Positions 1-8,582 are shown, counted from the first letter of the stretch. The stretch: 38,730 nt of DNA from Candidatus Heimdallarchaeota archaeon (GCA_015522385.1 WAMJ01000121.1:1-38730); one strand, 5' to 3'. Translations and numbers: made by a program. The notes: generated from the letters alone by a model not told the origin.

Positions 1-1233
1 CAGACCTGGGTTCTCCATGTACCTTATCAGGTCTCTGATAAATCGAGCACCGACAGCGCCATCAATTACCCTGTGGTCAAGGCTGAATGAGAGGTTCATC
101 ATCTTCCGGATACCAACCTCTGGTTTACCGTCCTTCTCAATCACAACCGGTTTCAGCTTGGCCTTCATCAAACCGAGGATTGCCACCTCTGGATACTTGA
201 TAATAGGGGTGGCCATCAGTCCACCGATGTTCCCAATGGAAGTAATAGTAAACGTACCTCCTGAGAGATCAGCCGGTTTCAATTTGCCACTTCTTGCCCT
301 GTCAGCAAGGTCAACAATTTCTCCTGCTATTTCAAATATATCCTTCTGATCGACATTTTTGACAACAGGGACAATAAGTCCTTCCTCAGTATCGACGGAT
401 ATCCCAATGTTTAGATCGTGGTAGACATGGATCTCCTTCTTCTCGTCGACGAGTTTGGAGTTCATCAGCGGATATTTCCTCAAAACAGGAACAAGGAGTT
501 TCATCATCATGGCCACATAAGTAACTTTTACACCTCTCTCTGCACCCTTTTCCTTCAGGATCTTTCTGAGATCATCCATGGCAGTCATGTCCACCTCCTC
601 GAAGTAGGTGTAGTGAGCAGCCATATCCTTGGATTTCCTCATGTTGACTGCCACTGCCTTCCGTACTCCCTTCAGTGGGATAATATCTACTTGACCCGGG
701 GAATAGACCTTAGACGGTGATGAGGTTCTTCCTGCAACAGGAGTGTAATTCTCAAGATCCTCCCGAGTAATCCTGCCATTCTTCCCGGATCCACGGACAT
801 ACCGAAGGTCAATGTTCCTCTCACGAGCCCTTCTCCTCACAGCTGGAGCTGCGAGAATTCTCTCGTTGACTACCTTCTCAGAAACATGAGTATCATGTTT
901 TCTGAAGGACTTAGTCTTTAGAGGTTTAGAGGGTTTAAAGAGAGATGGATCTTCCTCCTTAGTAGTGCTTCTCTCTTCCTCCGTAGGGGCAGATCCCTCG
1001 GCGTCAAGGATGAGGAGTACATCTCCTACGTGAACCTCTTGACCTTCTTCAACGACGATCTCCTTGACGATGCCCTTCATAGTAGAAGTCACATCATCGG
1101 TCATCTTGTCTGTCTGGATACTGATTAGAGGCTGGTCTATCTTCACCTTGTCTCCGACCGAGACGAGGATCTCCGCAACTTCTCCCTCGTGCAGCCCTTC
1201 TCCAAAATCAGCGAATTTTATCTCTGTCCTCAT
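1..1233 (-). CDS. 2-oxoacid dehydrogenase complex E2, dihydrolipoamide acyltransferase (partial, 3' end outside window)
   Basis: Transfers the acyl group made by E1 from its lipoyl arm to CoA and forms the core of the complex. The visible 411 residues hold three domains in order: a lipoyl domain (about 1-78, lipoyl lysine K43 in the motif QTDK), a peripheral subunit-binding domain (about 126-163) that holds E1 or E3, and the acyltransferase domain from about 182 with the catalytic motif HRVIDG (H387, D391, G392). Linkers between domains are charged and rich in K, E and P. Only about 10-20 residues should be missing at the C-terminus. The gene starts 10 bases after E1 beta ends, so it is the third gene of an operon. 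The QTDK lipoyl motif resembles branched-chain E2 proteins (QSDK) more than pyruvate E2 (ETDK); the substrate cannot be fixed from sequence. The E3 gene is not in view. Confidence 0.95.
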   Translation of the reverse strand, partial: MRTEIKFADFGEGLHEGEVAEILVSVGDKVKIDQPLISIQTDKMTDDVTSTMKGIVKEIVVEEGQEVHVGDVLLILDAEGSAPTEEERSTTKEEDPSLFKPSKPLKTKSFRKHDTHVSEKVVNERILAAPAVRRRARERNIDLRYVRGSGKNGRITREDLENYTPVAGRTSSPSKVYSPGQVDIIPLKGVRKAVAVNMRKSKDMAAHYTYFEEVDMTAMDDLRKILKEKGAERGVKVTYVAMMMKLLVPVLRKYPLMNSKLVDEKKEIHVYHDLNIGISVDTEEGLIVPVVKNVDQKDIFEIAGEIVDLADRARSGKLKPADLSGGTFTITSIGNIGGLMATPIIKYPEVAILGLMKAKLKPVVIEKDGKPEVGIRKMMNLSFSLDHRVIDGAVGARFIRDLIRYMENPGL

Positions 1234-1243
1234 AATTCGCACC

Positions 1244-2218
1244 TCAGTAGTTGAACGACTCCCGAATTGCCTTAAGTACCCTTCCAGTACTTGGCATGTA
1301 TTCATGTTCTAGAACAAATGGAAATGGGGTGTCATATCCAGTCACCCTGAGAATTGGCGATTCCATGTACTCAATCCATCTCTCACCGACAAGCGCTGAG
1401 AGCTCCGCACTGAAACCCGCAGTCTTTGGAGCTTCAGTGACACTGATGAACCTTCCAGTCTTTTTCACAGAAGTACCGATGGTCTCAATATCGAGTGGAA
1501 CGATTGATCTGAGATCGATGACCTCACAGTTGATTCCTTCCTTCTCAGCCTCTTCTGCTGCATCCAAAGCCACATGGAGCATAGCACCGAATGAGGCTAT
1601 GGTGACATCGGATCCCTCCTTGACGATATTGGCCTTCCCTAGAGGTACTTCATATGACTCCTCAGGAATATCTTCCTTGAATGCCCTGTAGATCCTCTTA
1701 GGTTCCATGAACAGCACAGGGTCATCATCCTTGATAGCAGAGATAAGAAGTCCCTTAGCGTCGTAAGGATTGGAGGGAACCACAACCTTGATACCAGGAG
1801 TGTGGGCAAAGTATGCCTCTGGGCTCTGACTGTGATAGTGAGCTCCCTTCACACCTCCACCGTACGGTGAGCGGATGACCATTGGTGCAGGGAAAAGTCC
1901 ACCCGACCTATACCTGAACTTGGCGAGCTCGGAGAAAATCTGATCGGCTGCCGGCCAGATGAAGTCTATAAATTGTATCTCCGCGATGGGTTTAAGACCA
2001 GCAACCGCCATACCGACTGCGAAACCAACAATTCCAGATTCACTCAATGGGGTATCAATGACCCTCATCTCACCAAACTCATCGATAAGACCACGAGTTG
2101 TTCCAAAGACACCTCCGTTGGGTCCCACGTCCTCCCCGAGGACTAGGACGTCAGGGTTCTCTCTCATCTGGAGCACCATAGCGTTGTGTATTGCCTCAAT
2201 GATGTTCATCTTCACCAT
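1244..2218 (-). CDS. 2-oxoacid dehydrogenase E1 component, beta subunit
   Basis: Beta chain of the thiamine-diphosphate-dependent E1 heterotetramer that decarboxylates a 2-oxoacid (pyruvate or a branched-chain 2-oxoacid). At 324 residues it has the usual family length. The N-terminal motif LGEDVG and the segments GTTRGL, TPLSESGIVG and GLKPIAEIQF are typical of the pyrimidine-binding half of the ThDP site; the transketolase C-terminal domain follows from about residue 200. The gene begins two bases after the E1 alpha stop and has a good Shine-Dalgarno sequence, GGAGGAG, inside the end of E1 alpha, so the two are translated together. An ATG three codons in is an alternative start, but the first ATG has the better spacing. 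Confidence 0.95.
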   Translation of the reverse strand: MVKMNIIEAIHNAMVLQMRENPDVLVLGEDVGPNGGVFGTTRGLIDEFGEMRVIDTPLSESGIVGFAVGMAVAGLKPIAEIQFIDFIWPAADQIFSELAKFRYRSGGLFPAPMVIRSPYGGGVKGAHYHSQSPEAYFAHTPGIKVVVPSNPYDAKGLLISAIKDDDPVLFMEPKRIYRAFKEDIPEESYEVPLGKANIVKEGSDVTIASFGAMLHVALDAAEEAEKEGINCEVIDLRSIVPLDIETIGTSVKKTGRFISVTEAPKTAGFSAELSALVGERWIEYMESPILRVTGYDTPFPFVLEHEYMPSTGRVLKAIRESFNY

Positions 2219-2220
2219 AC

Positions 2221-3297
2221 TTACATCTCCTCCTTCGCAAAGCTCAGTAGCTCCTCTTTCTGTTCCTGTAGGAACGGAGGTATTTCCTTGAATACGTCAT
2301 CGAACATGGTTGATAGCCCGGGCTTAGGGAGCTTATCAGCCTCGTCGACAAGGTCGTTTAGTTCCTCCTCAAACTCATTGTATATGGAGTCTATGTCCTT
2401 CTTAGTGAGATATCCCTTGTTGATCAGGTATTTCTGGAACCTCTCGATGGGATCCTTTACCCTCCATTTCTTCACCTCATCATCGGTTCTGTACCTTGTA
2501 GGATCGTCGGAGGAAGTGTGTGGACCCACCCTGTAGGTCACTGCCTCGATGAGCGTCGGTCCCTCTCCGTTCCTTGCCCGCTCAGTGGCTTCCTTCACCG
2601 CGTGGTAAAAGGCGAAGATGTCATTTCCGTCGATCTGTACACCGGGCATACCGTAGGCAACTGCCTTCTTGTAGATCTCCGTTTGAGCAGTCTGCTTGGA
2701 CAGTGGTACGGATATCGCCCATTGGTTATTCATACAAATGAAGATGGCGGGACTTTTGGTCACAGCACCGAAATTCATCCCGTTGTGGAAATCGTTCGAG
2801 GAGGTAGCACCATCCCCAAAGAACACGGTTGTCACCCCACCGTCCCCTCTGTATTTGCTGGCATAAGCAGTCCCTGCAGCCTGTACAATTTGAGTGCCAA
2901 TCGGAGCGGATGGGTTCACGAATTTAATTTTTGGATCTCCGAAGAGACCAGGTAGCCTTCGTCCTTTTTGCGGGTCACGTTCATTAGCGAAGAGATGATT
3001 CACAATGTCGGCCACCTCGATCCCTCTATAAAGAGCAATCCCATGCTCCCTGTACGCGGGATATACCCAATCGTCCTCTTCGAGTGCAATCGCGGTTCCC
3101 ACATGGGCTTCTTGTCCAACGGTAAATATGTGGAAGCCAACCCTTCCTTGTCTTTGTAGTCGAATGCCCTTGTCATTGAGCATTCGAACCTGTATCATCA
3201 CCTTGAGTGCCTTAATCAAAGTTTCCTTTGACAGATCAGGTTCTAGATTCTTGTCGAGAATATCGCCATTCTCATTTAGTATTTGTAGTCTTGACAT
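2221..3297 (-). CDS. 2-oxoacid dehydrogenase E1 component, alpha subunit
   Basis: Alpha chain of E1, which carries the diphosphate end of ThDP. The ThDP/Mg motif is clear: GDGATSSNDF starts at residue 161 and ends with MNNQ at about 189-192. The phosphorylation-loop region reads HTSSDDPTRYR, between the branched-chain form (TSDDSSxYR) and the bacterial pyruvate form (GDDPTRYR), so pyruvate and branched-chain substrates both remain possible. Length 358 is normal. First gene of the operon E1 alpha, E1 beta, E2. An AGGTGA ribosome site lies about six bases before the ATG. In archaea such complexes are known from halophiles, Thermoplasma and Sulfolobus relatives, and activity has been shown mainly for branched-chain acids. 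Confidence 0.95.
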   Translation of the reverse strand: MSRLQILNENGDILDKNLEPDLSKETLIKALKVMIQVRMLNDKGIRLQRQGRVGFHIFTVGQEAHVGTAIALEEDDWVYPAYREHGIALYRGIEVADIVNHLFANERDPQKGRRLPGLFGDPKIKFVNPSAPIGTQIVQAAGTAYASKYRGDGGVTTVFFGDGATSSNDFHNGMNFGAVTKSPAIFICMNNQWAISVPLSKQTAQTEIYKKAVAYGMPGVQIDGNDIFAFYHAVKEATERARNGEGPTLIEAVTYRVGPHTSSDDPTRYRTDDEVKKWRVKDPIERFQKYLINKGYLTKKDIDSIYNEFEEELNDLVDEADKLPKPGLSTMFDDVFKEIPPFLQEQKEELLSFAKEEM

Positions 3298-3700
3298 AAC
3301 AGTTCACCTGAGAGCCCATATGCAAAATATAGTGCTCGAAACGTGTGTTTTCCACACAAAATGTAACATGTATGAATGCATTATATTTTAAGAGAATTTA
3401 ACCATTTGCCCAATCCCCGTAGAATTCTATAGTTTTTCCAACGGATTACGCATTCCTTGCAGCACCTTACGAATAATGACAAATTCTCATTATAATTCGG
3501 AATTGAAATCTCGACAATTTGCTCAGATTCGGATAATAAATTTCGAAATTAGTGTACCTTATTCATCTCAACCCAGATATTTTATCGCACATTTTGGAGA
3601 CATGCATAAAAACGTTTTAGCTTTGTTAGCAATTATAAAATTTCATATGGAAGAAAGCCCCACCTTCTAGTTTATAATTTGTGGGGTTCATCAATAACAT
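3298..3700. promoter_or_regulatory. Divergent intergenic promoter region
   Basis: AT-rich gap between the E1 alpha operon (minus) and the MinD-like gene (plus). For the plus gene, a TATA box TTTATAATTT at 3671-3680 is centred 26 bases before the ATG at 3701, which predicts a leaderless mRNA. For the E1 operon two minus-strand TATA candidates are seen: TAAAATATAA at 3381-3390 (leader of about 55 bases, consistent with the ribosome site) and CTATATTTTGCA at 3322-3333. Between them lies a short inverted repeat GTGTG-N5-CACAC (3343-3357), a possible operator. A 64-codon reading frame at 3476-3670 has no promoter-like element and is not believed. Confidence 0.5.
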
Positions 3701-4558
3701 ATGTCGTTTGTTATTGCAGTTCACTCTCTGCGAGGAGGAACTGGAAAGACATTGGTCTCGATGAACCTTGCAGCCACCTTGACCAAGATGGGGTATAGGG
3801 TCGCTGTTGTGGACATGGACTTAGGAGCTCCCAGCCTCCAGACTTATGTCACCAAACCCAATGAGCATAGGATTAACGAGTTCTTCCTCAACAATCTCGA
3901 TCCTACGGAGATCTTCCAAGAAGTTACCTCTATCATTGGACCAGATGTCAAGGGGAAACTTTTCATCGCATTGGGTAATGAGAATGCAAAATTTATTTCT
4001 GCGATGAAGGACAGAGATAAACAGAAGAGTTTAGACGACCTGTACAAACTTATGGGTCTAGTTAGAGACACCCTCCCCAGGGAGCCATACAATGCGGATT
4101 TTGTGATCTTGGACACCTCCCCTGGGTTCTCATCCGATTCGCTCAACTGTGTTGCAGCTGCAGATCATGTCATCCTCATGTTACGTCTTGTTAATGCGGA
4201 TCTAGGAGGAACGGGACAGATGCTGGAGACCCTCCACAGCGGGCTCAAACCTGACACATCCCTTATCCTCAATCAGGTACCAAGGACATTTATCGATGAG
4301 GAGGCAGATACCTACACCAAACAACTGGTTAAGGAGCGAATCATAGACCCCATATCCGATAGCAAGATCAATATCGCAGGTCTCATCTCCAACGACATAG
4401 AGGTGATAGAGAAAGAGGCGGAGTACTCGATGTACTTTCTGGAAGGAGTAGACGCTAAACGACCTATTCATGTGATTGCAAATCCAAGCGGTAAGCTAGC
4501 ATCCCATATTAACGAGATTGCAGAATACATCGTCTCGAAAAGTGGAAAGGGGCAGTAA
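3701..4558 (+). CDS. MinD/ParA-family P-loop ATPase
   Basis: SIMIBI-class ATPase of the MinD/ParA/Mrp superfamily, which act as ATP-switched dimers on membranes, DNA or protein partners. The deviant Walker A is LRGGTGKT at residues 10-17, followed by the A' motif VVDMDLGAPS and a switch-II/Walker B region ILDTSPGFSSDS. The signature lysine that starts a normal KGGxGKT motif is replaced by R11, while the P-loop lysine K16 is present. Length 285 fits the family. No C-terminal amphipathic membrane helix like that of bacterial MinD is evident. It lies two bases before the longin-like gene, so that protein is the likely partner. The target process (cell division, cargo positioning or other) cannot be read from the sequence. 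Confidence 0.85.
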   Translation: MSFVIAVHSLRGGTGKTLVSMNLAATLTKMGYRVAVVDMDLGAPSLQTYVTKPNEHRINEFFLNNLDPTEIFQEVTSIIGPDVKGKLFIALGNENAKFISAMKDRDKQKSLDDLYKLMGLVRDTLPREPYNADFVILDTSPGFSSDSLNCVAAADHVILMLRLVNADLGGTGQMLETLHSGLKPDTSLILNQVPRTFIDEEADTYTKQLVKERIIDPISDSKINIAGLISNDIEVIEKEAEYSMYFLEGVDAKRPIHVIANPSGKLASHINEIAEYIVSKSGKGQ

Positions 4559-4560
4559 GT

Positions 4561-5178
4561 ATGGAGAGCTTTAGGCCTTATGCAATTTATATTATAATTG
4601 AGGATGGAAGGTGCGCATACTTCAAGCCGTTCTCTGACAATGCGCCTCCTCCAGATTTAGTTTCTGCCCTCCTTACAGCTATGCAGGGATTCGTTAAGGA
4701 GGTGACAGGGTCGCACTTTACCGAGTTGACTGCAGGACCGTTCTCATTCACTTCAGAGCGAGTTGGTCCCTTCAGCGTGGTAATTGTATCCAACAAATCC
4801 GAGATCGCAATTGAGAAAGCAAAGTATCTCAGCTTGAGGTTTATCAAACGGTTCAGGATGGATATTGAGAACTGGTCTGGAAACACAATCGACTTCGAGA
4901 CATTTGACGAGGATATTCAGGAGATAATTGGTAAAGTTGATACCATCAGAATAGACCCCAGTGTCCCCTTGGATGCGATCAGCCTCCTCTCTCTCCGTCC
5001 ACAACTCCAGTCTGTTTCTAAGGCACTACTCACAAAGGGAGAGTTGACACTTCCACAGGTAATTGAGCTCACGGGAATCTCTCCGATTCAGGCAGAGAAC
5101 CAGCTAGAGGAGCTTCTCCTGATGGGACATGTCGGAAAGTACAAGAAGGAAGGGCAACTCTACTATTTCGTCGTCTGA
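4561..5178 (+). CDS. Longin/roadblock-like protein with C-terminal winged-helix domain
   Basis: A 205-residue protein with two parts. Residues about 1-115 have the strand-helix-strand pattern of longin or roadblock folds: an opening strand YAIYIIIEDGRCAYF, a helix with LLTAMQGFVKEV, a strand pair around FSFTSERVGPFSVVIVS and a closing helix. Residues about 140-205 look like a winged helix: helices around SVSKALLTKGELTLPQVIELTG, a recognition helix region QAENQLEELLLMG, and a wing VGKYKKEGQLYYFVV. Longin and roadblock domains are expanded in Asgard archaea, where they are thought to work with small GTPases. Here the partner is more likely the MinD-like ATPase immediately upstream. The domain calls come from pattern alone and would need a structure prediction to confirm. 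Confidence 0.6.
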   Translation: MESFRPYAIYIIIEDGRCAYFKPFSDNAPPPDLVSALLTAMQGFVKEVTGSHFTELTAGPFSFTSERVGPFSVVIVSNKSEIAIEKAKYLSLRFIKRFRMDIENWSGNTIDFETFDEDIQEIIGKVDTIRIDPSVPLDAISLLSLRPQLQSVSKALLTKGELTLPQVIELTGISPIQAENQLEELLLMGHVGKYKKEGQLYYFVV

Positions 5179-5817
5179 CTACAGGACACGAGGATGGTGC
5201 CCGTACTTCCCTAGAAGCTCATTAGCGATCTCCAGCTCCTTCCTAGCGATGTCCTCCGCACCTAGTTGATTGGATTTTTTGTATTTCTCAGCGAGCTTGA
5301 AATGGAGTTCTGCAAGACTGGTCTCTAAATACTTAATCCTCTCTTTGTTTAGGATACTGGGGTAGCCCAAGGCTCTCTCCAGATACATAATCCTATCCTT
5401 TATCGGGCGGTCATACTCCTGGGAGAGGAGGATATAATTATTGTAGAGTTCCTCCAAGATATTATCTCGGTGTTCATCGTTGTTGAGGTATTCTAAAGTA
5501 TCTTCAAGAATTTCTAGCAATTCAATCTTGTACTCCACCGTGGGGGATTCACTTGCTGAATCGGAAGCGAGTTTAGATGCTACTTTGAGGGAAAATACCC
5601 CTAGGTTCTTCCACAGATGAAGTGCCTTCTGCCTGTTTCCTGCTTTTTCCCATGCATCTATGGCCCTGTAACTGAAATGTATGACATCGAGGTAATTCTC
5701 ATCACGAATTGAGTGGCGGATCAAGTACTCAAATGTTGATGCCGCGTCCTTGTACCTTTGATTGTTATAATTAATCTCTGCCTCCTCTAGATAGGTATTA
5801 AATTCAAGATCAGGCAC
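5179..5817 (-). CDS. TPR-like helical repeat protein
   Basis: Predicted 212-residue, all-helical protein with TPR-like helix pairs, for example around YKDAASTFEYLI, DAWEKAGNRQKALHLWKNLG and AELHFKLAEKYKKSNQLG. The layout (an N-terminal repeat, then paired helices) is loosely like alpha-SNAP adaptors, but no specific family is recognised. A TTG start at 5889 would be possible, but its first 24 codons contain the TATA box; the GTG at 5817 lies 26 bases after the centre of TTATAA (5840-5845) and is preferred as a leaderless start. The stop codon directly abuts the stop of the plus-strand longin-like gene, with no bases between them. Confidence 0.7.
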   Translation of the reverse strand: MPDLEFNTYLEEAEINYNNQRYKDAASTFEYLIRHSIRDENYLDVIHFSYRAIDAWEKAGNRQKALHLWKNLGVFSLKVASKLASDSASESPTVEYKIELLEILEDTLEYLNNDEHRDNILEELYNNYILLSQEYDRPIKDRIMYLERALGYPSILNKERIKYLETSLAELHFKLAEKYKKSNQLGAEDIARKELEIANELLGKYGHHPRVL

Positions 5818-5839
5818 AAAAAAGTATTCAGAACTTGTC

Positions 5840-5859
5840 TTATAACCTATTGTTATAGG
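5840..5859. promoter_or_regulatory. Bidirectional promoter with mirrored TATA elements
   Basis: The sequence TATAAC-CTATT-GTTATA (5841-5857) is an inverted repeat that gives a TATA element on each strand between the TPR-like gene and cytidine deaminase; CCTAT-TGTT-ATAGG (5846-5859) overlaps it. The minus-strand box is 26 bases before the GTG at 5817. The plus-strand box would give a leader of about 30 bases for the deaminase. The same symmetry could serve as an operator. Confidence 0.4.
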
Positions 5860-5911
5860 GAATAGATTCCTGCAAAAGTCTAATAGCAAGGTATTTGACT
5901 AATCGGTTAAG

Positions 5912-6322
5912 ATGAATTTTGTGGACAATGAAGAACTGATTGAAAAGGCCAAGATAGCTCAGAGGAATGCCTATGCTCCGTACTCAAATTTCCATGTGGG
6001 CTCAGCATTACTCTGCAAGGGGGGTGAGATCTTTACGGGTTGCAACGTGGAGAACAGGTCATTCACCCCAACGGTGTGTGCAGAACGGTCTGCAATATTC
6101 TCTGCCATTGCCAGCGGTACACGGAATTTTGAGAAAATTGCGGTTGTCGGGGAAGCTATAGATTTTACCTATCCATGTGGAGTCTGTCTACAGGTGATTT
6201 CTGAGTTTGTAGAAGATGACTTCCCAGTAATTCTGCAGAACAACAACGGTGAAATCAGAGAATTCGCACTCAAGGAACTACTCCCCTTGACATTCAGGTT
6301 GGAGGAACGCACGACAAAGTAA
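5912..6322 (+). CDS. cdd: Cytidine deaminase
   Basis: Hydrolytic, zinc-dependent deamination of cytidine and deoxycytidine to uridine compounds in pyrimidine salvage. The 136-residue length is that of the small tetrameric form. Key motifs are present: substrate-binding NVEN (45-48), zinc ligand and catalytic glutamate in TVCAERSA (C56, E58), and the second zinc motif PCGVCLQ (C89, C92). All three zinc cysteines of the tetrameric class are seen. Translation starts at an ATG 94 bases from the divergent TPR-like gene. It complements the de novo UMP genes found at 26-32 kb. Confidence 0.95.
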   Translation: MNFVDNEELIEKAKIAQRNAYAPYSNFHVGSALLCKGGEIFTGCNVENRSFTPTVCAERSAIFSAIASGTRNFEKIAVVGEAIDFTYPCGVCLQVISEFVEDDFPVILQNNNGEIREFALKELLPLTFRLEERTTK

Positions 6323-6350
6323 TTTAATCAATGATAGAAGTCAGAAATGA

Positions 6351-7343
6351 ATGCATTCAGACAATTTCCATCACAGGGGAGGGAAGCACGGAAAAGAGGT
6401 TCACCACTTTGAACCTAGGGAAGGTATTTCTGCTCTGGAGATCCTCAAGGAGTTTGACCAGATGGGAGTATTTGGTGGGGGTTCACTGGGAAAGGCGTTT
6501 CGCATCCTGACAGAGGCAAAGAGGAATGGAGCTAAAGTCAACATGTCGTTAGCAGGTGCGATGATCCCAGGAGGAATGAGGAAGACAATAGTCCGCGCTA
6601 TTGAGTACGGTCTTGTTGACATGCTGGTAACAACCGGAGCTAACTGCACCCATGACCTTATTGAGGCATTCGGCCACACTCACCTCAAACACGTTAGTTT
6701 CAGAGATGACAACGAGCTAAGAGAGCGAGGAGTAGATAGAGTGTACGATGCGTTTGTTCACGCAGATGGGTTCCCTACACTCGAGGATAACATTCAGAAG
6801 CTGATCATCCAGATGCATGATGAGCTAAATATCGATGGAATCCTTCATACTAGCTCTCACGAGATTCTCCGGTGGTTGGGGGAGCATATAGACGACGAAC
6901 AGTCTTTCATTAGGGCAGCATACAAGCATGGCGTCCCAATCTTTGTACCCGCACTCTCAGACTCCGTGCTCGGTCTGCAGATCTGGTTGCGGTCACAGTT
7001 CAAGAAGATAATCATCGATGAGATGAGGGACTTAGGAGAGATCCAGACCATCTTCCACGAGGCAGACAGCAACGCAGCCTTCATCCTCGGAGGGGGAGTT
7101 CCAAAAAACTACATGCTACAGTCAAGCCTGATGAGCGATAAGGAGTACGAGTATGGCGTCGCGGTGACCATGGACCGGGTAGAGACTGGTGGACTTTCTG
7201 GAGCTACCCTTACAGAGGCGGTGTCTTGGGGCAAATTCACATGGGAAGCACCGAAAACCACGGTATATGCAGACACAACAATTGTCCTCCCGTTGATCGT
7301 TTCAGCTTGGATGGAACACATCTCTGCAGATGAGAAAAAATAA
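6351..7343 (+). CDS. dys: Deoxyhypusine synthase
   Basis: Transfers the aminobutyl group of spermidine to a lysine of initiation factor aIF5A, the first step of hypusine formation, using NAD. The 330 residues show the family landmarks: NMSLAGAMIPGGMRK, the NAD-binding TTGAN (94-98), the HTSS and GGGVPKN (247-253) segments, and SGATLTEAVSWGK, whose lysine K295 matches the catalytic lysine that carries the enzyme intermediate. The N-terminal dozen residues are histidine-rich. A TA-rich element (TAATTTAATC) about 28 bases before the ATG fits a leaderless or very short leader. Some archaeal homologues act on other polyamine substrates, so the exact reaction is inferred. Confidence 0.92.
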   Translation: MHSDNFHHRGGKHGKEVHHFEPREGISALEILKEFDQMGVFGGGSLGKAFRILTEAKRNGAKVNMSLAGAMIPGGMRKTIVRAIEYGLVDMLVTTGANCTHDLIEAFGHTHLKHVSFRDDNELRERGVDRVYDAFVHADGFPTLEDNIQKLIIQMHDELNIDGILHTSSHEILRWLGEHIDDEQSFIRAAYKHGVPIFVPALSDSVLGLQIWLRSQFKKIIIDEMRDLGEIQTIFHEADSNAAFILGGGVPKNYMLQSSLMSDKEYEYGVAVTMDRVETGGLSGATLTEAVSWGKFTWEAPKTTVYADTTIVLPLIVSAWMEHISADEKK

Positions 7344-7419
7344 CCGAGAGAAGAGTGAAATTGTAATACAATTCACACCATCAGGATATGTATTTACTTA
7401 GTCGTCTGCCAAGAAGGGC

Positions 7420-7647
7420 TCAATCTAGGAGAAGAAAGACCAGTGTTTCCAGCCGCATTTCTATGAGATGGTGAAGATTTTTTGGCACACAGTCAAACAG
7501 GTTATCCATTAGATCCGTGCCATAAATCCCGTCTAAGAGACGGGAGAGATCGAACTCCTTGATATCAAGTATTCCATGTTCTTGGCAATCCGAGATTATT
7601 TTTTCGATCATGATATTGTGACAGGTACAACTCTCTATTTCAACCAT
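7420..7647 (-). CDS. Hypothetical small acidic protein
   Basis: A 75-codon frame in an otherwise gene-free gap of 385 bases, with an ATG start and an acidic, leucine-rich translation. It has an N-terminal CTCHN motif and helical stretches, and no membrane segment. No family is recognised. Neither a TATA box at the usual distance nor a ribosome site is seen, so it may be chance; it is kept because nothing else explains the gap and composition is protein-like. Confidence 0.4.
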   Translation of the reverse strand: MVEIESCTCHNIMIEKIISDCQEHGILDIKEFDLSRLLDGIYGTDLMDNLFDCVPKNLHHLIEMRLETLVFLLLD

Positions 7648-7728
7648 TTGGAGCGAAATTGATTGCTGAACGTGAAATTCAGATAGTTTATTAGGAACTA
7701 TTCGACACTTGGCTTATAGTGATTTTCT

Positions 7729-8337
7729 ATGGCAAATAGGACATGGCACGTAAACGGAGGACTCATCGTCTACATAGTCACCATAGCTATTCTCGTAGCT
7801 CTCAGTTCATTCGACTTTCAGTTCCAGCGGGATTCTGCATGGTTGCTGGTCGCCCTACTCATGGCGGTATTTGGCTCCCAGTTCCCCGACCTTGACCAGA
7901 TGTGGAAACGAATATTTGGCCATAGGGACTGGTTGCTCCATTCCGCAATCCCATCAATTATTATGGCAGTCCTTGTGGTCAATGGAAGTACGGACAATGT
8001 GATTCTGTATCCAATATTGGCCATATTTAATATAGGAGTAGCATCCCACCTCATCCTTGATTACTTCCCAACATGGGAAGGAAATAACAACAAAAAGCTT
8101 GACTTCGGAGATATAGTCTATGCCACACACTGGGTATTTGACGGCATCTCGGGTTCGGAAGATCTACAGAAAATGGTAGGAACCTATCTCATACACTTCC
8201 CGAAATGGTTCAAAAATTTCGGACTAAAGAGGAATACGCTTGACAAGGTGTGGACTCGAATATATCTAATACTCAACGCTTTGATTTTATTGGGACTCGC
8301 AGTATTCTTTATCGCAAGGTTTGAACAGCTGACCTAA
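7729..8337 (+). CDS. Membrane-bound metal-dependent hydrolase (YdjM/DUF457-like)
   Basis: A 202-residue membrane protein with about four transmembrane segments (roughly 12-27, 37-50, 72-87, 95-110) and a last one at about 180-197. The family metal motif is clear: PDLD (D54, D56), GHRDWLLHS (H65, R66, H71) and SHLILDYFPTWEG (H107, D111). The YdjM/LexA-regulated hydrolase family is predicted to act on membrane-associated phospho-substrates, but no substrate is established. A TA-rich element TTTATTAGG at about 7687-7695 gives a predicted leader of about 14 bases. Nothing in the neighbours narrows the role. Confidence 0.8.
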   Translation: MANRTWHVNGGLIVYIVTIAILVALSSFDFQFQRDSAWLLVALLMAVFGSQFPDLDQMWKRIFGHRDWLLHSAIPSIIMAVLVVNGSTDNVILYPILAIFNIGVASHLILDYFPTWEGNNNKKLDFGDIVYATHWVFDGISGSEDLQKMVGTYLIHFPKWFKNFGLKRNTLDKVWTRIYLILNALILLGLAVFFIARFEQLT

Positions 8338-8362
8338 TATTCTGTTACGAATTAGATAGTAG

Positions 8363-8476
8363 ATGAATCACAATTCAGATCGTCAGCCAACTAGGAAACT
8401 GAATGATCTTAGCTTCGGTCACGAAATGAGGAGGAATACTTTCGGTCATACCTTTCCGGGTGGAATCATGCTGTGA
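8363..8476 (+). CDS. Possible 37-residue protein
   Basis: Short frame in the 245-base gap before the 434-residue gene. It has an ATG 25 bases after a TAATATTC element at 8335-8342, the spacing seen at other leaderless genes in this window. The translation has two FGH triplets (SFGHEM and TFGHTF), which could mark a small repeated motif, and a basic N-terminal half. No family is recognised. Short length makes a chance frame likely. Confidence 0.25.
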   Translation: MNHNSDRQPTRKLNDLSFGHEMRRNTFGHTFPGGIML

Positions 8477-8553
8477 CTAATAATCCGTTGATGAGAACTC
8501 TGAATCGCTGAGGATACGGCAGAGAATACTTTCAGCCACCTGTATCCCTAATA

Positions 8554-8564
8554 TTAATATAAAG
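8554..8564 (+). promoter_or_regulatory. TATA box for the 434-residue gene
   Basis: TTAATATAAAG is centred 25 bases before the GTG at 8583. This predicts transcription starting at the start codon and supports that GTG over downstream ATG codons. Confidence 0.55.
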
Positions 8565-8582
8565 CATTCGACATAGTCATCT

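Noticed and set aside
3476..3670. 64-codon frame in the E1 alpha/MinD intergenic region
   Set aside because: No TATA box or ribosome site at a useful distance, biased AT-rich composition, and the MinD promoter begins directly after it.
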